Shown piece by piece: positions 8,576 to 13,841 of a stretch of DNA of 13,841 nt (within the stretch, counting starts at the first letter, position 1; every line of letters begins with the position of its first letter). Source of the DNA: Planctomycetota bacterium (GTDB lineage: Bacteria; Planctomycetota; PUPC01; JABMSA01); NCBI GenBank assembly GCA_013202185.1, contig JABMSA010000804.1:1-13841 (forward strand), given 5' to 3'. The notes below the pieces were generated by a model. The model was given only the letters and a program-made list of their open reading frames with translations. It was not told where the DNA came from and made no database searches. The position numbers and the translations under genes were made by a program.

Positions 8576-9829
8576 ATGACCGCACAGACCATACGATCCA
8601 TCACGTTTGCAATCGGCATGCTCCTCGCCGCGGCAGCATGCAACGCCGCCGGCGCCGCCGAGGTAACGACCATCGAGGTTGCCACCACTGAGGCTGCGAC
8701 CACTGAGGTTACGACCACTGAGGTCACCACCGTCGACGGGAAAAACGTTGCCGGCGAAGTCATCGACCTGAGCAGCCGGACACTCCGCATAAGAACACCC
8801 GACGCCACCGTAGACGTACCCACCGAGAATATTATCTCCGTGATTATGCAAAACCGGCCGCCGGCCGCACCGCAGCCGCACGGCATAAGCCTTCGCAACG
8901 GCGACAACATCTGCGGCAAGGTAACGGGTGGCTCCGAAGACGACGTGCAGATAGCATCACCGACGCTCGGAAGCCTTGTGGTGGCCATGAGCGACATCGC
9001 GGCCATCAGCTTCAGCGCCGCCCAACGGCCGGCCGGCGGCAACATTCGCTCCGCACAAAACCGCAAGCAAGACAAACTGGTGCTGGCCAACGGCGACACA
9101 CTGCCCGGTCTGGTCGCGCGATTCACCGAAGAATCTTTGATTTTTGACTGCTCTTTGGGTAAAGTACCCATACCTTTCGAGCGCATCAAGATGGTGAGCC
9201 TTGCCGCCGTCGGCAAGAAATACAGGGAACCGGACGCCCTGCTCCTGATGGTTGCCTGCACCGACGGCTCGGCCATAACCGCCTCGCAGGCAACGCTCAA
9301 GGACAAAACCCTCTCGATTCGCTCCACCCTCGACAAGGACTTCACCGTGGGCCTGCACCACGTATCGGCGATCCGATGCAAGAACGGCAGGCTCGTTTAC
9401 CTCTCGGATATCGACCCCGTGCAGGTAAAACAAACGCCACTGTTCGACGAGCGGCCGTGGTTCTTTCGCCGCGACCGGTCGGTTGGAGGAAATCCGATAA
9501 CCCTGCAAGGCAAAACCCGACGCAAGGGCCTTGGCGTCCACTCGCGCTGCGAGTTGACATACGACCTGGGCGGGCGGTTCAAGAGGTTCCTGAGCGAGGT
9601 GGGCATCGACGACGAGATAGGCGATGCCGCCGGCGGAAACGTCGAAATCCGAGTTGAACTCGACGGCAAGCCGATCTTCGAAAACAAGCACGTGAGCCGG
9701 GCCTCGGGGGCCGTTTCGGTGGACCTCGACGTCACCGGCGGCCGCAGATTGACCCTAGTGGCGGACTTTGGCGAAGGGCTGCACATAAACGATCACGCCG
9801 ATTGGGCGGATGCCCGCGTGATCCGCTGA
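8576..9829 (+). CDS. Exported NPCBM-domain protein with four short N-terminal beta-repeats
   Basis: The ATG lies 2 bases after the protease stop, indicating translational coupling; the Shine-Dalgarno is weak. The 417-aa product has a signal peptide (~1-28, AGA|AE). A lipobox-like AAAC occurs but lacks the usual Leu at -3, so lipidation is doubtful. A Thr/Glu-rich linker (29-53) is made from a tandem DNA repeat. Four related units follow, each opening with (D/N)G and most closing on an Ile/Val-rich strand: ~54-91 (VDGKNVAGEV), ~105-146 (RNGDNICGKV), ~169-208 (ANGDTLPGLV) and ~228-268 (TDGSAITASQ). Residues ~285-417 form an NPCBM domain (putative carbohydrate-binding, galactose-binding-like fold), recognised by KGLGVHS, VGIDDEIGD, VEIRVELDGK and the terminal DHADWADARV. 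It probably binds glycans or another surface polymer in the envelope. The NPCBM call is confident; the fold of the repeats (SH3/Sm-like small barrels) is a guess. Confidence 0.85.
   Translation: MTAQTIRSITFAIGMLLAAAACNAAGAAEVTTIEVATTEAATTEVTTTEVTTVDGKNVAGEVIDLSSRTLRIRTPDATVDVPTENIISVIMQNRPPAAPQPHGISLRNGDNICGKVTGGSEDDVQIASPTLGSLVVAMSDIAAISFSAAQRPAGGNIRSAQNRKQDKLVLANGDTLPGLVARFTEESLIFDCSLGKVPIPFERIKMVSLAAVGKKYREPDALLLMVACTDGSAITASQATLKDKTLSIRSTLDKDFTVGLHHVSAIRCKNGRLVYLSDIDPVQVKQTPLFDERPWFFRRDRSVGGNPITLQGKTRRKGLGVHSRCELTYDLGGRFKRFLSEVGIDDEIGDAAGGNVEIRVELDGKPIFENKHVSRASGAVSVDLDVTGGRRLTLVADFGEGLHINDHADWADARVIR
8660..8734 (+). repeat. In-frame 15-bp tandem repeat, five copies
   Basis: Five consecutive 15-base units begin with GAGG at 8660, 8675, 8690, 8705 and 8720; examples are GAGGCTGCGACCACT and GAGGTTACGACCACT. 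They encode E-V/A-T/A-T-x pentapeptides just after the signal peptide of the NPCBM protein. Units differ at several positions, so this is a partly diverged minisatellite that keeps the reading frame. Confidence 0.9.
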
Positions 9830-9853
9830 CACGGCCCCACAACAGGCGGTCCG

Positions 9854-10666
9854 ATGAAGTTTATCGTTCAAGCCATAACAGCCGCAGCCATTATCCTCGC
9901 GGCGCTTCCGGCGGCGGGCGCCGAGGCAAAACCCGCAGACCCACCTGCGCAAGAGACCCCCGCTGCAATGCCCCCCGCAAGGGGGCGCGCACTCATCGAC
10001 CACCTGGCGGCCGACAACCCGGAAGAGGCAATCGCCGCCGCCGATGAGCTTGCCGATGCCGGCAAGAGCATCTTGCCGATGCTGGCCGAGGCCGCGCCGG
10101 CGGAAAACGAAACGCTAAGGCTGCGAGTGGCAGGCGTTCTCGGCCGGATCATCGATCCCCAGGCCATGGACCTCCTCTGCGAGATGCTCGCAGATGCATC
10201 TCACAACGTGCGCCGGGAAGCCATCGGCGCCGTCGGCAATCACGAGAGGGAGGAATCGGTGGAGCAGCTCGAGGGCTTCCTGCTCGACAAAAACCCTCTT
10301 CTGCGACGCGAAGCGGTAATGGCGCTCGGGCGCATCGGCTGCAAGGCCGCGCTCCCCGCCGTCAGACGGTCGTGTCTCGACGACGACCACAGGGTCCGCA
10401 AGGCAGCCGTCGTGGCACTGAGCCTCCTCGACGACCACGCGGCCGTGCCGATCCTCATCTCGAGGCTGCGAGATGAAAACAAAGCCGTGCGCAAGATGGC
10501 GCACCTGATCTTGAAAACAATGTGCGACACTCCCCTCGAATACAATCCCGACGATGACCGGGACAAGCGAAACGAAGCAGCGAATCTGTGGGAAACATGG
10601 TGGAAAACATATAACAAAGGTGCTGCACGACGCAACACACGGAAAAAGCCGGAAGACGAAAAGTGA
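9854..10666 (+). CDS. Small exported HEAT-repeat protein
   Basis: This 270-aa protein has a clear signal peptide (MKFIVQAITAAAIILAALPA, cleavage near AGA|EA), then an Ala/Pro-rich linker and tandem HEAT repeats over ~48-225. Several repeats are visible, each two helices with conserved Arg/Ala positions: TLRLRVAGVLGRI, HNVRREAIGAVG, PLLRREAVMALGRIG, HRVRKAAVVALSLL and KAVRKMAHLILK. The C-terminus carries an aromatic segment, LWETWWKTY, and a basic/acidic tail. HEAT solenoids bind other proteins, so an adaptor role for a neighbouring operon product is plausible but unproven. It starts 24 bases after the NPCBM gene with only a weak Shine-Dalgarno. A GC-rich hairpin lies inside the coding sequence at 9970-9986. 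There is no sign of catalytic lyase residues, so a phycobilin-lyase-type function is not suggested. Confidence 0.82.
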   Translation: MKFIVQAITAAAIILAALPAAGAEAKPADPPAQETPAAMPPARGRALIDHLAADNPEEAIAAADELADAGKSILPMLAEAAPAENETLRLRVAGVLGRIIDPQAMDLLCEMLADASHNVRREAIGAVGNHEREESVEQLEGFLLDKNPLLRREAVMALGRIGCKAALPAVRRSCLDDDHRVRKAAVVALSLLDDHAAVPILISRLRDENKAVRKMAHLILKTMCDTPLEYNPDDDRDKRNEAANLWETWWKTYNKGAARRNTRKKPEDEK

Positions 10667-10675
10667 GGTCCTGCT

Positions 10676-11431
10676 ATGGTCCGCGTGTGTGTAGTTACGA
10701 CGTTTGTGTTTCTGTGTGCGGCTGCTTCGCTCGGAGAAACCCTCCTGATTCCGTATGACGCATTTTCCGACACCACCCAGGCCACCAAGGTGAAGAAAGT
10801 GGTCGATCACACCACTTTTCGACGCAGGCTCAACGAAAACCGCTTCGATACCACCGCCGAGGTGCTCGGCTTCCTCCTGGACCGCATGGTGCTGACGTCC
10901 GCAATGATGCGGCACCTCGGGCTCGAGAAATACGTTATTGCCAAGGACGCCAACGGCACGCTAACCTACGACGACAAGGCGGGCATGACCGGCACGTTCG
11001 AGCCGGTTTACGCAACGACCGTCAAGCGAATCTTCTACGGTAACGGCCTTTTCGACCTCGGCCTGCTGGGCAAGGTACGCGGCGAGTCGGTGCTTGTGAT
11101 GGATTATTGCCAGGAGCAGCCCAACGTTGTGTGCAACACCGTAACGGTTTTCATCCGCGTTCACGGGCTGCTGGGCCCGCTGTGCAGGATTGCCGCGCCG
11201 CTCCTCAACGGCATGGTCGGCAGGAAATCCGCCAGCCTTCTCGACGCATCGGTAAAGCTCTCCGAGCTGTTGGCGTCTGACCCCCGCAAGGTGTATGAAA
11301 GAATCAAGAACTGCGCCGACATCACGCTGGAGCAGTTGAACATTTTCAGGGAATCGTTCTTCGGTGTCGAAGAGGCACCGTGCCCGGAGGAGCCGGCCGC
11401 TCAGGGACCCTCTACCGGCTGCGGCACATAG
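10676..11431 (+). CDS. Exported protein of unknown family
   Basis: I do not recognise this 251-aa protein. It begins with a signal peptide (MVRVCVVTTFVFLCAAASLG, likely cleavage near residue 20). The mature part has an N-terminal helical region, a central segment of alternating hydrophobic residues (about 100-160, for example GESVLVMDY and NTVTVFIRVHG), then a hydrophobic stretch (LLGPLCRIAAPLLNG) and a C-terminal helix with DPRKVYERIKN. Strands followed by a long C-terminal helix could fit a START/SRPBCC-like lipid-binding fold; this is a weak structural guess only. The ATG is preceded by GAGG (10665-10668) with 7 bases spacing, and that site overlaps the stop codon of the HEAT gene, so the two are translationally coupled. 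Its 3' end overlaps the convergent MCE gene by 31 bp. Reality of the gene is well supported by signal peptide, ribosome binding site and operon position; function is open. Confidence 0.75.
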   Translation: MVRVCVVTTFVFLCAAASLGETLLIPYDAFSDTTQATKVKKVVDHTTFRRRLNENRFDTTAEVLGFLLDRMVLTSAMMRHLGLEKYVIAKDANGTLTYDDKAGMTGTFEPVYATTVKRIFYGNGLFDLGLLGKVRGESVLVMDYCQEQPNVVCNTVTVFIRVHGLLGPLCRIAAPLLNGMVGRKSASLLDASVKLSELLASDPRKVYERIKNCADITLEQLNIFRESFFGVEEAPCPEEPAAQGPSTGCGT

Positions 11432-12330
11432 CGCACGCCGCCAGTTGATGATGCGCCCCATATCACCGCCGACGGATTTCTGCGATAGAAACTGCCCAGC
11501 TTGCGGATCTCATCGGCCGCGGCCGCTCCGCGAAGGATTGCGTCGTGCAGCTCGGCCGCCGCTCCGCCCAGCGATCTTACTATTTCCTTCACATCATCGG
11601 CGAATTCCTCGTCGCTCATGAGCGCGCCCGCCAGGCCCTCCTTGTTTCGGATCGACTCGTCGAGCTGAGCCGCCACGTTGTTTGCCGAAACCAGAAACGC
11701 ATTCATCGACCGCGCAGCCGCCGCCGCGTCGTCGACCAGGACCTTGGCCTTGTCGGTGACCACGGCAGCGTTGACGGTAGTGGCGATGAGCCCGCGGCGA
11801 AACTCCTCGTCGCCCAACACCAGGTTGATGTTGCCGACAAGCTCGCCGAAACCCTTCTTGATATCCTCGAATATCGCCGAGATCTCTTCAGTGGGCCCGG
11901 GCGGAAGGCGGGTGTTCCACACCACGGCCGAGCCGTCCTTCGGAAAGTACTTCATTGTGTCCGTCTCGGAGAACATCAGCCACTGCTCGCCCAGGAGCGC
12001 GGTGCGGGTAAGCACAAGCTCCGAGTCGATCGGTATGCCAAACTTGCTCTCGATGAGCAGTTCCACCCGAACGAGTGTGCCCTTTCGGCCCAGCTCCCCC
12101 ACCTCTTTCGGTGTGAGGAGCTTGATGCGTCGCACCTTTCCGACGGGCACACCGGCCAGCGTCACCGTTACGCCCGGGCTCAGGCCGGCGGCGTTCTCGA
12201 AATAAGCGGCGACCTGATATTCACTCACAAACAGCCTCTCGCCCATCTGAACGATGAGGAACATCACGATCAAAACGGCAATGATCACAAATATGCCGAC
12301 GGCAAGCTCGGTGTGGTGTTTGTCTGCCAC
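11401..12330 (-). CDS. MCE/MlaD-family lipid-transport substrate-binding protein
   Basis: The 309-aa protein has the standard MlaD layout. A short cytoplasmic start is followed by one transmembrane helix (~9-28, VGIFVIIAVLIVMFLIV). A single MCE domain (~36-115) follows, marked by YFENAAGLSPGVTVTLAGVP, VGKVRRIKL and the later ALLGEQWLMFSE. A long alpha-helical tail (~145-300) ends in a Pro-containing tail. MCE proteins sit in the inner membrane, form rings and pass phospholipids across the periplasm, normally with an MlaE permease and MlaF ATPase. No partner is visible on either side here, so the gene is an orphan within this window. The start is GTG (plus-strand cac at 12328-12330) with a strong Shine-Dalgarno. 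The gene converges on the operon's last gene and overlaps it. Family assignment is secure; cargo is not known. Confidence 0.9.
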   Translation of the reverse strand: MADKHHTELAVGIFVIIAVLIVMFLIVQMGERLFVSEYQVAAYFENAAGLSPGVTVTLAGVPVGKVRRIKLLTPKEVGELGRKGTLVRVELLIESKFGIPIDSELVLTRTALLGEQWLMFSETDTMKYFPKDGSAVVWNTRLPPGPTEEISAIFEDIKKGFGELVGNINLVLGDEEFRRGLIATTVNAAVVTDKAKVLVDDAAAAARSMNAFLVSANNVAAQLDESIRNKEGLAGALMSDEEFADDVKEIVRSLGGAAAELHDAILRGAAAADEIRKLGSFYRRNPSAVIWGASSTGGVRYVPQPVEGP

Positions 12331-12334
12331 GATT

Positions 12335-12341
12335 CTCCCTC
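12335..12341 (-). promoter_or_regulatory. Strong Shine-Dalgarno for the GTG-started MCE gene
   Basis: Read leftward, GAGGGAG ends 4 bases before the GTG at 12330. It supports this unusual start codon over any downstream ATG. Confidence 0.7.
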
Positions 12342-12520
12342 GCGCAAGGACGCCCCTGCTCGGCGAGCCATTGCTCCGCTGTGATTATCGGCGCCATTGC
12401 GAAATGAAAAAGGCGCTTCATGATCAATGGAACGCAGCCTTCGAAAAACTTCTGCTCCCGGCCTTGGCGTCGTCGCCCGTCGCCCGCCTCCCGAGACAAC
12501 CGCCATCAAGCGATTTATCT

Positions 12521-12560
12521 CGACGAGCGTCTTCGCTCGTCGCACCGCCTTCTGAGGCGG
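12521..12560. repeat. Two adjacent perfect hairpins, REP-like
   Basis: CGACGAGCG (12521-12529) pairs with CGCTCGTCG (12534-12542) around TCTT. Two bases later CCGCCT (12545-12550) pairs with AGGCGG (12555-12560) around TCTG. Neither is followed by a T-run, so neither is a standard terminator. Paired compact hairpins in intergenic DNA are typical of REP/BIME-type dispersed repeats; a genome-wide copy count cannot be made here. Confidence 0.6.
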
Positions 12561-12718
12561 ACACACCAACGGCACACGAGACGTGGCAGTGGCGCAGTTT
12601 TCGCTTCACTAATGTTTTTAACTAAAGAGAATAGGAGTAGCTGCCGATATACGTAGATACGGTGGGCGTTCGCGGTGCCCCCTCTACTTCGGCGGCTCAA
12701 TTCGGAAGAGCTGAACCA

Positions 12719-12751
12719 GGCTCCGCAGGGCTCGAGGCGACCGCGGAGCCC
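12719..12751 (+). promoter_or_regulatory. Leader hairpin with alternative pairing upstream of the membrane-protein gene
   Basis: GGCTCCGC (12719-12726) and GCGGAGCC (12743-12750) form a perfect 8-bp stem. An alternative stem, GGGCTC (12728-12733) with GAGCCC (12746-12751), uses the same 3' strand, so the two are mutually exclusive. The structure ends 10 bases before the Shine-Dalgarno at 12761. It may affect translation; no known riboswitch class is recognised. Confidence 0.4.
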
Positions 12752-12760
12752 CAATGACAC

Positions 12761-12767
12761 GGAGGTG
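12761..12767 (+). promoter_or_regulatory. Strong Shine-Dalgarno deciding the start at 12771
   Basis: GGAGGTG lies just before three in-frame candidates: GTG 12771, ATG 12777 and ATG 12783. Spacing from GGAGG is 5 bases to the GTG and 11 to the first ATG, so the GTG is slightly favoured. Confidence 0.6.
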
Positions 12768-12770
12768 CAA

Positions 12771-13496
12771 GTGAAAATGAAGATGGCTCGTTACGCAATA
12801 CTGCCGGTCATCTTGAGCGCGATTATCTCCTCGTCTGCAATAGCTCAAGAAGCTGAAAAAACGAAGAACCCTCTCGAGGGCAAGACCCTCTGGCAGTTGG
12901 TCGACACCCTCTACGGCGACTTCGCCAAGTGCTGGGCGGTGCCCAAGGTTGCCGTCGACACGGAAGCCGAAAGCCCGTTCCTCCTGCCGATGCCCTCCAT
13001 CCTCCGAAAAGCGTTCCAGAGCGACAAGGCCAGCATGGCCGAGCTGCCGCCAAACAAGCAGACCCTGGTGAGGCCGGCCTTTGGCATAGCATACTTCCTC
13101 TTCGCGCTGCTGATAACAATCGCCCTGTCGAGCGTCTTCCTCTGGATCGGCGCCGGCCTTGCAGGCCAACGCAAGGAAGGGGGCAATTTCATGAAAGCCC
13201 TCATCTGCTCGTCGTTCGACCGCATCTCAATTGCGACACTCCTGATCGCCGTCACCTTTGGCCTGGGCCGGGCGCTCAACCCCGAGGGGCTGGCCGGTGT
13301 CATGGGCACTACCATCATACCCGGCATTCTAGTGTTCGTCTTCTTTCTCATCAGCACGTGGATCGTCAAGCTCGTATACCACATCCACTGGGGCAAGGCG
13401 TTCCTGATTCAGGTGTGCACCAGGGTAGCCGTGATACTCGTGGCCGTCTTCATTCTCGGCTTCGCGAGCGCCGTATCCCTGGCTTCGGCAACCTGA
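12771..13496 (+). CDS. Four-helix membrane protein of unknown family with exported N-terminal region
   Basis: The product has 241 aa from the GTG at 12771 (239 if the ATG at 12777 is used). It begins with a signal-peptide-like stretch (ARYAILPVILSAIISSSAIA, cleavage near AIA|QE). A soluble, probably periplasmic segment of ~75 residues follows, including LWQLVDTLYGDFAKCW. Four hydrophobic segments make up the C-terminal half: ~103-132, ~145-165, ~178-203 and ~212-238. Gly, Pro and Ser inside the helices and a few charged residues (the FDRIS motif, and KLVYHIHWGKAF between helices 3 and 4) are the most distinctive points. I do not recognise the family. It stands alone: its own leader and strong Shine-Dalgarno precede it and a strong terminator follows 31 bases after the stop. 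The region upstream to 12675 stays open in frame but lacks a ribosome binding site. Confidence 0.78.
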   Translation: MKMKMARYAILPVILSAIISSSAIAQEAEKTKNPLEGKTLWQLVDTLYGDFAKCWAVPKVAVDTEAESPFLLPMPSILRKAFQSDKASMAELPPNKQTLVRPAFGIAYFLFALLITIALSSVFLWIGAGLAGQRKEGGNFMKALICSSFDRISIATLLIAVTFGLGRALNPEGLAGVMGTTIIPGILVFVFFLISTWIVKLVYHIHWGKAFLIQVCTRVAVILVAVFILGFASAVSLASAT

Positions 13497-13527
13497 AGCC
13501 GCAAGCATCCGAAAAGTCCCTGTAAAC

Positions 13528-13562
13528 CGGCCGGAGACAACACTCCGGCCGCGTTTTTTTTT
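13528..13562 (+). terminator. Intrinsic (Rho-independent) terminator
   Basis: A perfect 9-bp stem CGGCCGGAG (13528-13536) / CTCCGGCCG (13543-13551) with a 6-base loop is followed two bases later by nine T residues (13554-13562). It lies 31 bases after the stop of the membrane-protein gene. Confidence 0.93.
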
Positions 13563-13577
13563 GGTAACGTCCCCATT

Positions 13578-13609
13578 GGGACTGTGGGACAATGGGACTA
13601 TGGGTCTCC
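13578..13609. repeat. 8-bp tandem repeat, four copies
   Basis: Consecutive units are GGGACTGT, GGGACAAT, GGGACTAT and GGGTCTCC. The GGG start is exact in all four; the last unit is diverged. Confidence 0.75.
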
Positions 13610-13614
13610 GAATC

Positions 13615-13656
13615 GTCCTCGTCCTCGTCGTCGTCCTCGTCCTCGTCGTCGTCCTC
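13615..13656. repeat. 18-bp tandem repeat of GTC/CTC trinucleotides
   Basis: The unit GTCCTCGTCCTCGTCGTC occurs exactly twice (13615-13632, 13633-13650), and a third copy starts (GTCCTC) before degenerating. Read leftward it would encode alternating Asp and Glu. Confidence 0.85.
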
Positions 13657-13690
13657 GATCCGGCTTCCTCCTTGTCGATCCGGTTTCCTC
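13655..13690. repeat. 16-base direct repeat, 20-base period
   Basis: TCGATCCGGCTTCCTC (13655-13670) recurs as TCGATCCGGTTTCCTC (13675-13690) with one mismatch. Confidence 0.75.
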
Positions 13691-13743
13691 GCCCGGTTCT
13701 TGGGCCATGCCTTTACGCGCGTGTGCGCATTTTGCTGTGGGTC

Positions 13744-13792
13744 TGTGGGGTCTACGATGCCGGGCGGCGTCTCGTCTGCGGCCGACCCCACA
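13744..13792. repeat. 9-bp perfect inverted repeat with 31-base loop
   Basis: TGTGGGGTC (13744-13752) is the reverse complement of GACCCCACA (13784-13792). The GC-rich interior could fold further (GCCG and CGGC segments). There is no T-run after it. Confidence 0.6.
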
Positions 13793-13841
13793 AGTTCTCA
13801 TGTCTCGATTCTGCTGGGCGGTCGGCGATGGCATTGTAGAG

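Larger units (their letters stand above)
12331..12770. other. Gene-free divergent intergenic region of 440 bases
   Basis: This separates the leftward MCE gene from the rightward membrane-protein gene. I see no convincing coding sequence, tRNA or known riboswitch. It holds the MCE Shine-Dalgarno, two adjacent perfect hairpins (12521-12560), an AT-rich patch around 12605-12635 that may include the promoter of the membrane protein, and a leader hairpin (12719-12750). A GATAAT read leftward (plus 12384-12389) could be a -10 box for the MCE gene, but no acceptable -35 accompanies it. Confidence 0.6.
13563..13841. other. Gene-free, repeat-dense block at the right edge
   Basis: After the terminator come, in order, an 8-bp tandem array, an 18-bp GTC/CTC array, a 16-base direct repeat and a 9-bp inverted repeat with a 31-base loop. 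Open frames exist on both strands but lack ribosome binding sites and encode low-complexity products (poly-Val/Leu or poly-Asp/Glu). I read this as intergenic repeats, not coding DNA. The right end is cut by the window. Confidence 0.55.

Noticed and set aside
12570..12600. Cobalamin riboswitch suggested by GCCACTG on the minus strand
   Set aside because: Only the seven-base core is present; the other conserved boxes are not seen at plausible distances.
81..13575. 13-base inverted match TGGGGACGTTACC between 81-93 and 13563-13575
   Set aside because: A chance match of this length is expected about once in a window this size; one copy is methyltransferase coding sequence and the flanks do not match.
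13614..13657. CRISPR-like array
   Set aside because: The units are contiguous 18-bp repeats without spacers.
13450..13791. 113-aa minus-strand frame with an Asp/Glu-rich run
   Set aside because: The acidic run comes from the 18-bp tandem repeat, and the frame crosses a terminator and the 3' end of another gene; there is no ribosome binding site.
13561..13839. 92-aa plus-strand frame with a Val/Leu-rich run resembling a membrane helix
   Set aside because: The hydrophobic run is the same 18-bp repeat in another frame, and the frame begins in the terminator T-tract.

Overview
The window is GC-rich bacterial DNA with long, densely coding genes. Giant secreted proteins built from PQQ-like beta-propeller, HEAT, NPCBM and CBM9-like modules, together with abundant intergenic hairpin repeats, suggest a Planctomycetota (PVC-group) genome. 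That placement is inference from protein style only; no rRNA or marker gene is present.

Layout. Positions 1-50 hold a double-hairpin repeat that runs into the 3' end of a minus-strand THUMP/FtsJ-type RNA methyltransferase gene (37-1122, RlmM-like). A 228-base divergent region follows, with a credible sigma70-type promoter on each strand. Rightward, five genes are packed with gaps of 2-24 bases and look like one operon (1351-11431). They encode a 1692-aa exported protein with two beta-propellers, a helical repeat segment and a C-terminal CBM9-like domain; an exported S41 C-terminal-processing-type protease with N-terminal HEAT-like helices and a PDZ domain; an exported protein with four short beta-repeats and a C-terminal NPCBM domain; a small exported HEAT-repeat protein; and an exported protein of unknown family. 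A minus-strand MCE/MlaD-type lipid-transfer protein (11401-12330) converges on the operon and overlaps its last gene by 31 bp.

Right end. A 440-base gene-free stretch (12331-12770) contains two back-to-back perfect hairpins and a leader hairpin before the ribosome binding site of a four-helix membrane protein of unknown family (12771-13496), which ends at a textbook intrinsic terminator. The last 279 bases appear to be a block of short repeats without a convincing gene.

How the genes may work together. All five operon products carry export signals, and the MCE protein is membrane-anchored and faces the periplasm. The simplest reading is a cell-envelope module: a very large scaffold or ligand-binding protein, a processing protease, two adaptor-like repeat proteins and possible lipid-handling neighbours. 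The domain calls rest on visible motifs; the joint function is inference. I did not find CRISPR arrays, tRNA or rRNA genes, or transposase genes.
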